Of a stretch of 64,000 nt of DNA, positions 55,175-63,943 are shown one piece after another. Below the pieces are notes generated by a model. It was not told where the DNA came from. It saw nothing but the letters and a program-made list of their open reading frames with translations, and searched no databases. Source of the stretch: Bacillus_BD sp050389805. GTDB lineage: Bacteria > Bacillota > Bacilli > Bacillales > Cytobacillaceae. Within the stretch, counting starts at the first letter, position 1; every line of letters begins with the position of its first letter. The stretch lies in NCBI RefSeq assembly GCF_050389805.1, contig NZ_CP130945.1:2294001-2358000 (forward strand). The letters run 5' to 3'. A program made the position numbers and the translations under genes.

Positions 55175-55310
55175 CACTATGTGCTAAATACACATTATAA
55201 TTTAATGATCCGCTTGTCCTTCATATGGTTTCATCATTCGAATGGATCTCATGGCTCACCTAATCCATGAGAAGGACCTCGTGCTGTTTTCTATGTGGGG
55301 CATAGTAAAA
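55175..55310. repeat. Dispersed repeat family A, copy 2
   Basis: Shares cactatgtgctaaatacac, taatgatccgcttgtcc, atggatctcatgg and gctgttttct with the copy at 60699, over about 135 bases. Confidence 0.75.
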
Positions 55311-55687
55311 ACAGATGGTGCCTAAACTAGTGTCTGGAAAAGTCCTTAATTTTTTACCATAACGTTCGGATTCCCCTGTGTGTGAAAATACTGAATATTA
55401 TTAATTTAACTTTTTTTATAAATTGCTCTAACCACTGATATAAAGGGATTTTCAGCTTGTTCCAACGATTCTATTATTCTTAAATGTCCTTGAATCCTTT
55501 TCGATATTTTGATAGGTTAAATAACCATAAGCGGTGAACGATTCCTGTCATGGTTCCTGTACAAGTCACTTCAGTGCACATTTCTGTCACCCCGTCATTG
55601 CGGAAGTCAATTTTGAAATTCTACTGTGTAGGATTAAAGAATCCTAGTTGAACGCTGATCGAAAAAATATTTAAAAGGAGAGATAGG

Positions 55688-57169
55688 ATGGGTTTTGAAA
55701 CTTATATTTCTTTAGCAATCTATTTTATTGGAATGATGTTGATTGGGTATTACGCCTATAAGAAATCAACAGATAATATTGAAGGATTTATGTTAGGTGG
55801 ACGCGGTTTAGGACCTGCTGTCACCGCTCTTTCAGCAGGCGCATCAGATATGAGTGGATGGATGCTGATGGGCTTACCAGGAGCCATGTATGTATCAGGT
55901 ATGTCCAGTCTATGGCTTGCTATTGGTTTAAGTATAGGAGCGTATTTAAACTATATCTTTGTTGCGCCTCGATTAAGAACGTATACAGAAGTAGCAAACA
56001 ATTCCATTACAATCCCCGATTTCTTCGAAAATAGATTTAGAGATAAATCGAGAATCCTACGATTAATTTCAGGCATTGTGATTATCATCTTCTATACCCT
56101 TTATACTTCAGCAGGGATGGTTTCAGGTGGTGTACTTTTTGAATCAGCCTTTGGGTTAGACTTTACATTAGGATTATTGATTACAGCCAGCGTTGTTGTC
56201 GCGTATACACTATTTGGTGGATTTTTAGCAGTGAGTTTAACGGATTTTGTTCAAGGGCTTATTATGTTTGTAGCTCTTATCTTGGTTCCCATTGTAGCCT
56301 TTACCGATTTAGGCGGTGTAAAGCCGACCTTCGATGTGATTCGTGCCATTGATCCGACTTTGCTCGATTTCTTTAAAGGTACAACGGTGATCGGGATTAT
56401 CTCATTATTAGCATGGGGATTGGGATATTTTGGGCAGCCGCATATCATCGTGCGTTTTATGGCCATTACATCAGTAAAAGAGTTAAAGCCTGCACGTCGA
56501 ATTGGCATGAGCTGGATGATTATTTCGATCATCGGTGCCATGTTTGTAGGTCTTGCTGGAATTGCATATGTCAATCAAAGAGGGGTTACGCTTGAGGATC
56601 CTGAAACGGTTTTTATCATGTTCTCCAATGTATTATTCCACCCGTTGATCACTGGCTTTTTGCTAGCAGCGATTCTAGCAGCGATTATGAGTACGATTTC
56701 TTCTCAGCTTCTCGTTACATCTAGCGCATTAACAGAGGATATTTATAAAACATTCTTTAAGCGAGATGCCACCGATAAACAACTTGTTGCGATTAGTCGT
56801 TTAACGGTATTGCTTGTTTCAATCGTAGCGATTCTTTTATCCCTAACGCCAAATAATACCATACTAAATTTAGTTGGGTATGCATGGGCAGGATTTGGTT
56901 CAGCATTCGGTCCAGCGATTCTATTAAGCTTGTATTGGAAACGTATGAATGTCTGGGGTGCACTTTCAGGAATCATTGTGGGTGCAGTTACGGTTATTAT
57001 TTGGATCAGTAATGAAGCTCTCAAAGGATTTATGTATGAAATGATTCCTGGCTTCATCTTGTCATTCGCAGCCATCATCATTGTAAGCAAACTGACTGCC
57101 AAACCTTCAACAGAGGTTGACACAGAGTTTGATGAAATGAAAGAAACATTGAAGGATGAGCTTAATTAA
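55688..57169 (+). CDS. putP: Sodium/proline symporter
   Basis: 493 residues, about 12 or 13 helices, LeuT-fold SSS family. GASDMSGWMLMGLPGAMYVSG holds the sodium-site residues, with RLRTYTEVANNSITIPDFFE and WGLGYFGQPHIIVRFMAI as in PutP/OpuE. It imports proline with Na+ for nutrition or osmoprotection; the sequence does not separate these roles. An aaggaga site precedes the ATG; a clear terminator follows. Confidence 0.94.
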   Translation: MGFETYISLAIYFIGMMLIGYYAYKKSTDNIEGFMLGGRGLGPAVTALSAGASDMSGWMLMGLPGAMYVSGMSSLWLAIGLSIGAYLNYIFVAPRLRTYTEVANNSITIPDFFENRFRDKSRILRLISGIVIIIFYTLYTSAGMVSGGVLFESAFGLDFTLGLLITASVVVAYTLFGGFLAVSLTDFVQGLIMFVALILVPIVAFTDLGGVKPTFDVIRAIDPTLLDFFKGTTVIGIISLLAWGLGYFGQPHIIVRFMAITSVKELKPARRIGMSWMIISIIGAMFVGLAGIAYVNQRGVTLEDPETVFIMFSNVLFHPLITGFLLAAILAAIMSTISSQLLVTSSALTEDIYKTFFKRDATDKQLVAISRLTVLLVSIVAILLSLTPNNTILNLVGYAWAGFGSAFGPAILLSLYWKRMNVWGALSGIIVGAVTVIIWISNEALKGFMYEMIPGFILSFAAIIIVSKLTAKPSTEVDTEFDEMKETLKDELN

Positions 57170-57208
57170 GAGAAGAATTTAGTTAAAAGCCATCGGAATA
57201 GTAACATG

Positions 57209-57249
57209 ACCCTACAGGTAGAAAAAGTCTTCCTGTAGGGTATTTTTTT
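57209..57249 (+). terminator. Terminator of putP
   Basis: accctacagg / cctgtagggt stem followed by seven T. A group II intron starts six bases behind the T run. Confidence 0.92.
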
Positions 57250-57255
57250 GTCCGC

Positions 57256-59221
57256 GTGCCCAGCAAGCCGTTAATTGCTAGTTGGTGAAAGTCCAACCTG
57301 AGTAAGTACCAAGACGCTCAGTAGCTGACAGGCAACTGGTGAAGAAATTCTAAGGTTGAAGCCATGTGACAAAGTAACTCCCTAGCGGAGTGCGAGCAAA
57401 CTAACAGGTTGTAACATAAAGTGAATCCTGCCGTCTCGTCAAAAGAACCTACCTACGGTAGCCAAAGAGAAGTCGAGCCTTGGGATAATGGGCGAAGACC
57501 ATGGAAGGTGTGAAGATCTTGGAATAGCAGCACCGATGAATCTCTCGGGGTATGGGGAGCGACATGTTAGTAAAGTAGTTAGCGGAACTGGGGATACCCT
57601 CCTTGTCACTTTCTAACGAAAGTAAAGCAGAAACCTATAAGTGCAAACGAAGTGGTGGATGGATGAGAGGGAGTCGGAGGGGGTCATAGTACCATTAATG
57701 ACAATGACAACACAACATTGTCTAGGGAAGGACGGCGCAAGCCATTACCCTACTTCGTTCATATGTCAGAAGGAGGTAAGAGTCAGTGAATGTCAGGAAA
57801 ATGACTAACTACACCAATAAAGTAAAAGCTCAAGAACTCTGGAAGACGTTATATCTTTGTGCCAAGGAATGTCCAACTCGAAGATTTCACGCTTTATATG
57901 ACAAAATCTATCGTCCTGATATTCTATGGGAGGCATGGCAACGTGTGAAGCGAAAGAAAGGAAGTGGAGGTGTCGATGGACAGACGATTGAACAAATCGT
58001 CTTGGAGTACGGGGAAAAGAAATTTATGAACGAGCTCTATTTGGAACTAAAGGAGAAGCGTTATCACCCTAGTCCAGTCCTAAGAACCTATATTCCAAAG
58101 GATGATGGAAAGAAACGTCCATTAGGAATTCCAACTATTAAAGATCGGGTCGTACAGATGGCAACGAAAATGGTTATTGAACCAATATTCGAGGCTGACT
58201 TTCATGACTGTTCGTTTGGTTTTCGTCCAAAGCGAAATGCCCATCAAGCGATGGCAAAGATAAGAAAAGCCAGTAAGAAATGTTTTTGGGTAGTAGACGT
58301 CGATATCCAAGGATATTTCGATAATATTAATCAATACAAGTTGATGAAAATATTAGAACAAAGGATTAGTGATCGACGGGTTTTAAAGCTTGTTCGAAAA
58401 TGGCTAGAGTCAGGCATAATGGAGGAAGGCAAAATAAGAAATCCAATTACTGGTACACCGCAAGGTGGTGTAATTTCACCTCTTTTAGCTAATATCTACC
58501 TAAATACAATGGATATGCTTTGGGAGAAGAAGTTCAAAGACTTGGGTGAACTCATAAGGTATGCGGATGACTTCGTCATTATGTGTAAAACCAAACAACA
58601 AGCACTTGAAAGTATAAAGGTCATCCAATCAATAATGAGGAAACTTGACCTTACTATTACTAGAAATAAATCGAGACTAGTTAATCTGTGGAATGACATA
58701 GATGGTTTCGATTTTCTAGGATTTCATAATCGGAAGTTTCCAATCAGACGAAAAGGTGGAAACACGTTATATGTCATGTCACATATACCTAAGAGGAATG
58801 CGATGAAGAAAATGCGTTCTAAGATTAAAGCCTATACAGAACCAAGGAATAAATTATACTTGGATATCAGAGAGTTAGTAAAAGGGCTAAATAGGAAACT
58901 GCAAGGTTTCAAGAATTACTATCTTATCTCGGCTCACGCAAAGAAATGGCTAAATAGAATCGACTGGTATGTATTAGAACGACTTACCTTATTTCATAAC
59001 AAAAAGAGAAATAATCGTAAGAAACATGGAAATTTAAAGGATGTAAGAAAAGAAGTGAAACATATATTAGTGAAATTAGCTAGTTAGACGCTGTAAAGCC
59101 AGGGAAAGAAGAACGTCGGAAAGCCGTATGAAGGAAAACTTCACGTACGGTTTGATGAGGAGGAGCTGAAAGTAAAAGAGATAGCAAAAGCTATCCCTTT
59201 GAAATCAGTTTCTTACTCTAC
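57256..59221 (+). mobile_element. Group II intron
   Basis: Retroelement of about 1.97 kb. The 5' end gtgcccagc resembles the GUGYG-type boundary. The ribozyme domains I-IV extend to the ORF. Domain V is at 59120-59153 (aagccgtatgaagg, aaaa, cttcacgtacggttt) with the AGC triad. A domain VI-like stem ends near ttactctac at 59221. The boundaries are by analogy and may be off by a few bases. It sits just downstream of the putP terminator and so disrupts no gene. Confidence 0.88.
57786..59087 (+). CDS. ltrA: Group II intron reverse transcriptase/maturase
   Basis: 433 residues. RT blocks: GSGGVDGQTIE, KRPLGIPTIKDRVVQMA, SFGFRPKRNAHQA, VVDVDIQGYFDNI, TPQGGVISPLLANIYL and the catalytic LIRYADDFVIM. 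A maturase (GIIM/X) domain follows with FDFLGFHNRKF and RKLQGFKNYY. No HNH endonuclease domain is present, so insertion would use nicks at replication forks. The frame is intact. GTG start at 57786 behind aggaggtaagag. Confidence 0.93.
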   Translation: MNVRKMTNYTNKVKAQELWKTLYLCAKECPTRRFHALYDKIYRPDILWEAWQRVKRKKGSGGVDGQTIEQIVLEYGEKKFMNELYLELKEKRYHPSPVLRTYIPKDDGKKRPLGIPTIKDRVVQMATKMVIEPIFEADFHDCSFGFRPKRNAHQAMAKIRKASKKCFWVVDVDIQGYFDNINQYKLMKILEQRISDRRVLKLVRKWLESGIMEEGKIRNPITGTPQGGVISPLLANIYLNTMDMLWEKKFKDLGELIRYADDFVIMCKTKQQALESIKVIQSIMRKLDLTITRNKSRLVNLWNDIDGFDFLGFHNRKFPIRRKGGNTLYVMSHIPKRNAMKKMRSKIKAYTEPRNKLYLDIRELVKGLNRKLQGFKNYYLISAHAKKWLNRIDWYVLERLTLFHNKKRNNRKKHGNLKDVRKEVKHILVKLAS

Positions 59222-59525
59222 GATACAACTGAAATTGTGGAGTCGATTCTCACTGGATTATGGCGCTAGGGGGTTGGTCTCACATCATGTATTATGACAG
59301 CATTCCTGTACAAGTTATATTATGAACAAAGTTGCTCGCAAAGGTGGCAAAATGGTAAAGCAAAAAACAGCAAGGAAACAGAGGGACGGTTCTCGTGTTT
59401 CATCTAATTTCTCCTTTTTGAAACAGGAGAACCATCCCCATGTTTCATTTCATTGATGATTATTAACTTTCATATTATAATTATCTTGAAGTCAAGATAA
59501 TGCAAGAAGAAATGTTAAATAGAAG
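59222..59525. other. Intergenic stretch with inverted repeat pair
   Basis: Two inverted copies of a gaaaca-ggacggttc element lie at 59375-59401 and 59420-59446. No gene. Confidence 0.5.
59375..59446. repeat. Family E palindromic repeat (gaaaca...ggacggttct)
   Basis: The left arm gaaacagagggacggttctc and the right arm gagaaccatccccatgtttc form a long hairpin. A single related element lies at 63707-63735 and a partial one near 59925-59945. Confidence 0.7.
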
Positions 59526-59537
59526 GTGGTGTGTAAT

Positions 59538-59810
59538 TTGTTATTGATTCGTCATTCAATTGGAAGTCGTCTTTTTTATCAAACAGATGATTATTCAATT
59601 GAGCCAAAAGAGGAAAAGTGGATCATTTCGGTTTCTATCTCAGAAGAAGAGGTAAAAGAGATCCTGAACTTTAAACAGGAATTAAATTTATTTGTCGTAG
59701 AGGAAAAGCAAAAGACATGGTATCATTCATCACATGGTGAAATTGTGTTCAATAAGGATGATCAACAGTTGACGATTCATGCGGATAACCAAACCGTTTA
59801 TCCGGTTTAA
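59538..59810 (+). CDS. Uncharacterised small protein
   Basis: About 90 residues, LLIRHSIGSRLFYQTDDYSI at the start and HADNQTVYPV at the end. Beta-rich look, no family recognised. The likely start is TTG 59538 behind aaggtgg; GTGs at 59526 and 59529 are in frame but inside the site. A strong terminator follows at 59835. Confidence 0.6.
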   Translation: MLLIRHSIGSRLFYQTDDYSIEPKEEKWIISVSISEEEVKEILNFKQELNLFVVEEKQKTWYHSSHGEIVFNKDDQQLTIHADNQTVYPV

Positions 59811-59834
59811 ATAATAGATAGGTTAGTTGAATAA

Positions 59835-59875
59835 AAGAGGCCTCTTTATTTAGTTTTAATAAAGAGGCCTCTTAA
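59835..59875. terminator. Strong bidirectional terminator
   Basis: Perfect 15-bp stem aagaggcctctttat / ataaagaggcctctt with a short loop. Confidence 0.85.
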
Positions 59876-59945
59876 ACGTTTTAAAACGGCAGGTGTCTGA
59901 CTCTTTTTAAGGGAGGACAATTAATGGGACATCCCCCTGTTTCAT

Positions 59946-60329
59946 TTAACCTCTATCCAATAATTCAAAAGGTCCATGCCAAAAGGATTCATCAGCTGTA
60001 ACGAATACGTAGATAACGCCGATAATCATAGCGAATGAAAAAATACAAGGTCCAACTAAGATAAAGCTAATAACCCCTTTCTCGATAAATTTGGGAAAGC
60101 TTGAAAAAGAAGAGCCATCGCGCCAATCTTTCAAAACCCACCAATAAACTTTCATTAATAAGTAAATGATGAATAAAAAGAAAACGATGAGAAAAATATA
60201 ACTCCCTTTTCTCAAAAAAATAATCATTTCCACATTCCAGCCCATGTGAACGAAAAGATCGTATCCATCTTCTATTAAAACATAAAGCCCTATAAGAAAA
60301 AGGACCAAGAAAATATATCGTAGAGGCAT
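59946..60329 (-). CDS. Hypothetical membrane protein
   Basis: 127 residues with three predicted helices (YIFLVLFLIGLYVLIEDGYD, GSYIFLIVFFLFIIYLLMKV, GVISFILVGPCIFSFAMIIG). No family recognised. An aaggtt site lies upstream of the ATG. It reads toward the terminator at 59835. Confidence 0.65.
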   Translation of the reverse strand: MPLRYIFLVLFLIGLYVLIEDGYDLFVHMGWNVEMIIFLRKGSYIFLIVFFLFIIYLLMKVYWWVLKDWRDGSSFSSFPKFIEKGVISFILVGPCIFSFAMIIGVIYVFVTADESFWHGPFELLDRG

Positions 60330-61238
60330 GAAGCCGGAACCTTTCTTAAATTTGGTTCTTCTTTTTTCCGTATGTTAAATCCTTACAGCTCCTTTTATTG
60401 GTTCCTCAAATTTCAGAGTCCCCCCTCACTCACATATCATTATTTTCATATTTTTGTATTAAAAATCAAGTGCCAAGAGTCTCGGAATTTTAGATGGTCT
60501 ACCTATATTTTTCGATTATGGGTTTCTTTTTTTAAAAAAGAGGCTGGCGGCCTCAGTAGGAATAACCATCTCTCAACATGGACTATGGTGGACGTCTACT
60601 CCTTTGGACTAGCAGAGGGAAGATGCCACATTTTTTGCAGGGCACCCACTAGATGGGCCGCTATAAATTGCCATAACCTTGAAATTGGACCTAAGTAACA
60701 CTATGTGCTAAATACACAATTAAATATAATGATACGCTTGTCCATCATTTTGTATCATCATTAAAATGGATCTCATGGTTCACTTAATACATTAGGAGGT
60801 TCTGGTGCAGTTTTCTGGATGTGGATCATGGCCTTTTTAGATGTGGCAACTATTGCGGAGGTACCGCCAAGGCAATGTGACATCAATCCAAGTGTAATTA
60901 CATACCACACACTCGTGGTGCAAGAAAATGTAGATAATTAGAAAGTGAAATGGTACAAGAACATCCCATCTCCATTTCATGGAAGACCAGAGCCCGCTGA
61001 ACAAATGACAAAGAAATTTAGACATTGGTCTTACTTACAAATAAAAATGAATCGTAAAAAAATTATACTTATTAACAAAGATACGACGGGACAAGGGGTC
61101 GAAAACCCTTGTCCTTCTTAGCCTCAATAGCTTGTATGTGACATTTGTCACACCACGAGTATGACGCTTGCTACTAACATGTTAAATTCTTTTCCTATAG
61201 TATTGGAATTACGATAAAACAGGAAGGGAATTTAAAAT
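60330..61238. other. Long intergenic stretch
   Basis: Carries dispersed repeat A copy 3 (60699-60835), which runs into a short open piece at 60838-60940 (DVATIAEVPPRQ...) of unknown origin. A gacaaggg / cccttgtc hairpin lies at 61090-61113. The desaturase promoter must lie near 61180. No gene was recognised. Confidence 0.45.
60699..60835. repeat. Dispersed repeat family A, copy 3
   Basis: Begins cactatgtgctaaatacaca; shares aatgata/cgcttgtcc, tcatcatt, atggatctcatgg and gcagttttct with the copy at 55175. Confidence 0.78.
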
Positions 61239-62270
61239 ATGACCTTACAAAATACAAAAAGTTTGAAAAAACAAGTGGCTCCGTTTGAGAAGTCAACGAC
61301 AAAAGAAAGCATAGGGCAGATCATCAACACCGTTGTGCCTTTTATAACATTATGGTTCTTGGCTTATATAAGCCTCTCGGTTTCATATTGGTTAGCGTTA
61401 GTACCGATTGTGATTGCTGCTGGATTCTTAGTTCGAATTTTTATTATTTTTCATGATTGTACGCACAATTCTTTTTTCAAAAGTCGACGTGCCAATCGCG
61501 CTGTTGGAACCGTTATGGGTGTACTAACAATGTTTCCTTTTGATCGCTGGGGAAATGAGCATGCGATCCATCACGCAACCAGCGGGAATTTAGATAAGCG
61601 TGGAACAGGTGATATTTGGACGCTTACAGTTGATGAATATAAAGCAGCACCACTCAAGCTTCGTTTAGCCTACCGTTTTTACCGTAATCCATTGGTGATG
61701 TTTGGGTTAGGACCGATTTATCAATTTGGACTTAACAATCGATTTAACCGTAAAGGTGCTAAAAAGAAGGAACGTATGAATACGTATTTAACCAATGTTC
61801 TGATTGTTGCTTTGGGCGGATTGCTTTGCCTTGCAGTCGGTTGGCAGACCTTTCTTCTGATCCACGGATCAATTTTCATGATTGCCGGTTCAGCAGGTAT
61901 TTGGTTATTTTATATTCAGCATACGTTTGAAGATTCTTATTTTGAAGAAGATCCAGATTGGGAGTATGTAAAAGCGGCTGTAGAAGGAAGTTCATTCTAT
62001 AAGCTTCCAAAAGTATTACAATTTATTACAGGTAATATTGGATTTCACCATGTTCATCATTTAAGTCCAAGAGTTCCTAATTATAAATTAGAAGAAGCGC
62101 ACAACACGACACCACCTTTAAAGAATGTCCCAACGATTACGCTTGCGACAAGTTTAAAGTCACTTCGCTTCCGTTTATGGGATGAGAAGAGTAAGAATTT
62201 CGTGAGTTTTAGGGAAGTTAAAGCATTAGCGAAAAAAAGAGTTTCGGTTAAGGTAAAACCCGAAGTGTAA
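61239..62270 (+). CDS. des: Membrane fatty acid desaturase (Des-like)
   Basis: 343 residues with the three histidine boxes of acyl-lipid desaturases: HDCTHNSF, HAIHHATSG and HHVHH (GFHHVHHL). Membrane helices flank them (TVVPFITLWFLAYISLSVSY and others). In B. subtilis Des introduces a delta-5 double bond after cold shock, under DesK-DesR control. Here a DesR-like gene follows after a weak hairpin at 62288-62310, but desK is missing. Confidence 0.93.
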   Translation: MTLQNTKSLKKQVAPFEKSTTKESIGQIINTVVPFITLWFLAYISLSVSYWLALVPIVIAAGFLVRIFIIFHDCTHNSFFKSRRANRAVGTVMGVLTMFPFDRWGNEHAIHHATSGNLDKRGTGDIWTLTVDEYKAAPLKLRLAYRFYRNPLVMFGLGPIYQFGLNNRFNRKGAKKKERMNTYLTNVLIVALGGLLCLAVGWQTFLLIHGSIFMIAGSAGIWLFYIQHTFEDSYFEEDPDWEYVKAAVEGSSFYKLPKVLQFITGNIGFHHVHHLSPRVPNYKLEEAHNTTPPLKNVPTITLATSLKSLRFRLWDEKSKNFVSFREVKALAKKRVSVKVKPEV

Positions 62271-62287
62271 TATTCCATTTATGTGAG

Positions 62288-62310
62288 ACTCCCCCGTTAT
62301 GTGGGGAGTT
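62288..62310 (+). terminator. Weak terminator or attenuator between des and desR
   Basis: actccccc / ggggagtt stem with a short T run, 18 bases behind the des stop codon. Confidence 0.5.
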
Positions 62311-62348
62311 TCAATATGGAGACAGCTTTCAAAAAGGAGAGAATGTGT

Positions 62349-62894
62349 GTGATTACCATTGTCATTGCGGAAGATCAAGAGATGCTCTTAGGGGTCATCG
62401 GTTCTCTTCTTAATTTGGAAGAGGATATGAAAGTAGTAGGGCAAGCAAGAAATGGAGAAGAAGCCTTGAAACTGGTACATGAATTTCAGCCTGATATTTG
62501 TTTAATGGATATCGAAATGCCCGAAATGAACGGACTTGATGCCGCACAGTCTTTAAAGTCAACCGGATGCAAGGTTATTATCGTAACAACCTTTGCAAGG
62601 ACGGGATATTTTGAACGTGCGAAACAAGCAGGAGTAAGAGGTTATTTCTTAAAAGACAGCCCAAGTAAAGAGTTAGTTGACGGCATTCGTAGAATTATGA
62701 ATGGAGAGCAAATTTATTGTGCCGACTTAATGGACGATGATTCAATGGTTCACGAATCGGGAACAGAACGGTTGGTCGATCCTCATATTCATCATAAAAC
62801 CACTAAACATCAAAGAAAAATAATCAGAACAGTTCGAAATTACTTTTCAACCATCATGGATAAAATGGATGAGTCAAGGGGACAGGTTCCTTGA
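62349..62894 (+). pseudogene. desR: DesR-like response regulator with damaged DNA-binding domain
   Basis: The start is probably GTG 62349 (VITIVIAEDQEMLLG, matching DesR), behind aaggag. The receiver domain is intact: acidic pair ED, phospho-acceptor Asp in CLMDIEMP, TTFAR, FLKDS. The LuxR-type HTH should follow, but the segment after IYCADLMDD is scrambled: HHKTTK and TVRNYFSTIMDKM are in this frame while TNREQ is in another, which implies compensating frameshifts. The last about 25 residues are replaced by DESRGQVP, encoded by the palindromic repeat at 62869. I expect no normal DNA binding. Confidence 0.82.
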
Positions 62895-62899
62895 CTCAT
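62869..62899. repeat. Family D palindrome at the end of desR
   Basis: Arms atgagtcaagg / ccttgactcat around ggacaggtt. Exact reverse complement of 50272-50302. It supplies the stop codon of the truncated desR. Confidence 0.8.
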
Positions 62900-63057
62900 T
62901 TGCTATAAGTTAAAAAGATTGGTTGAAGATAAGTATATACATATAAATGAAGACTTACCTTTTAAAAGTTATCCTCTTGTAATAAATAGAGGGTAGAGAA
63001 ACACAGAAAAATTTGATTTTCGAGTGTAAAGGATTGTTCCAACAAGCTCTACCTTCT

Positions 63058-63540
63058 TTACAATGATAATTGCTTTTTAATATCATCTTCTATTTTCCTT
63101 GGTGTCGTCGTAGGTGCATACCGTTCTACCACTTTTCCATTTTTATCAACAAGGAACTTTGTAAAATTCCATTTGATCTTTTTTGAAAGGAGACCACGTT
63201 TTTGAGCTTTCAGAAAGGTGTATAATGGATCTTCATTTTCTCCATTCACTTCAATTTTGGCAAACATGGGAAACGTGACACCATAATTCAGTTGACAAAA
63301 TTCAGTCGTTTCTTCAATATTATCAAATTCTTGATTATGAAACTGGCTGCAAGGAAAACCTAAAATTTCCAAGCCTTGATCTTGATATTGATCGTACAAT
63401 TCTTGTAATTCCTTGAATTGCCCCGTTAACCCACATTTACTAGCCGTATTCACAATCAGGAGTGTCTTACCTTCAAAGTCCTTCAAAGATATCTCCTCAC
63501 CATTTGTTTTCTTTATATTAAAATCATAAACGGTTGTCAT
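63058..63540 (-). CDS. bsaA: Glutathione peroxidase (thiol peroxidase, BsaA-like)
   Basis: 160 residues, the usual length. The peroxidatic Cys is in NTASKCGLTGQFKEL; FPCSQFHNQEFD holds the active-site Gln/resolving region, and WNFTKFLVDKNGKVV the Trp-Asn pair. A Cys rather than selenocysteine enzyme, expected to use thioredoxin in Bacillus. It reduces peroxides in the cytoplasm. An aggagg site precedes the ATG. Confidence 0.93.
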   Translation of the reverse strand: MTTVYDFNIKKTNGEEISLKDFEGKTLLIVNTASKCGLTGQFKELQELYDQYQDQGLEILGFPCSQFHNQEFDNIEETTEFCQLNYGVTFPMFAKIEVNGENEDPLYTFLKAQKRGLLSKKIKWNFTKFLVDKNGKVVERYAPTTTPRKIEDDIKKQLSL

Positions 63541-63706
63541 GATTTTTCCTCCTAGTATTAGACTCTACAATTAATTAAATCGTACACGATTTAAACTTAC
63601 AAGATGATTTAGACTTACAAGATCATTATTGTAGTCTAGAAGAAACATTTATTAAAAGTAAAAAGGGGAAGAGATAGTTTGCATAACAAAATTATTGTTA
63701 ATATAG

Positions 63707-63735
63707 TGAAACAGGGGGACGGTTCTTCGTGTTTC
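63707..63735. repeat. Family E element
   Basis: gaaacagggggacggttctt ending in gtgtttc, with short palindromic ends gaaaca/tgtttc. Confidence 0.65.
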
Positions 63736-63751
63736 ATTGTGGCAAAGCCTG

Positions 63752-63845
63752 TTTTATTCAATAGAGGGGCGCGTTTCTTTAAGAAATGTGTCTGTTTTCA
63801 TTTTAAGGAACAGATTGTTAAAATATATTAATCTGAGATTGTGAA
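63752..63845. repeat. Dispersed repeat family B, copy 2
   Basis: Resembles 25883-25975 over about 90 bases in the same orientation (gcgtttctttaa, gtctgttttcatt, attgtgaa). Confidence 0.65.
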
Positions 63846-63943
63846 GTTTTGTCAAATTAGTCTATGAAATCTTTATTTCTTTAACTTAAAATGAAATAAT
63901 TGGTAGGTTAGTAAAAATAGAAAAGGAATTGAGGGAGCGTCTT

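Larger units (their letters stand above)
54731..55687. other. Long intergenic stretch
   Basis: Contains the operon terminator at 54937-54968, dispersed repeat A copy 2 at 55175, and the putP leader. No intact gene or relic was recognised in the rest. Confidence 0.45.
63541..63943. other. Intergenic stretch with repeats
   Basis: Holds a family E element (63707-63735) and dispersed repeat B copy 2 (63752-63845). No gene. Confidence 0.55.

Noticed and set aside
60372..61025. Frames of 108 and 62 codons in the long gap before des
   Set aside because: Partly made of dispersed repeat DNA, without binding sites or recognisable families.
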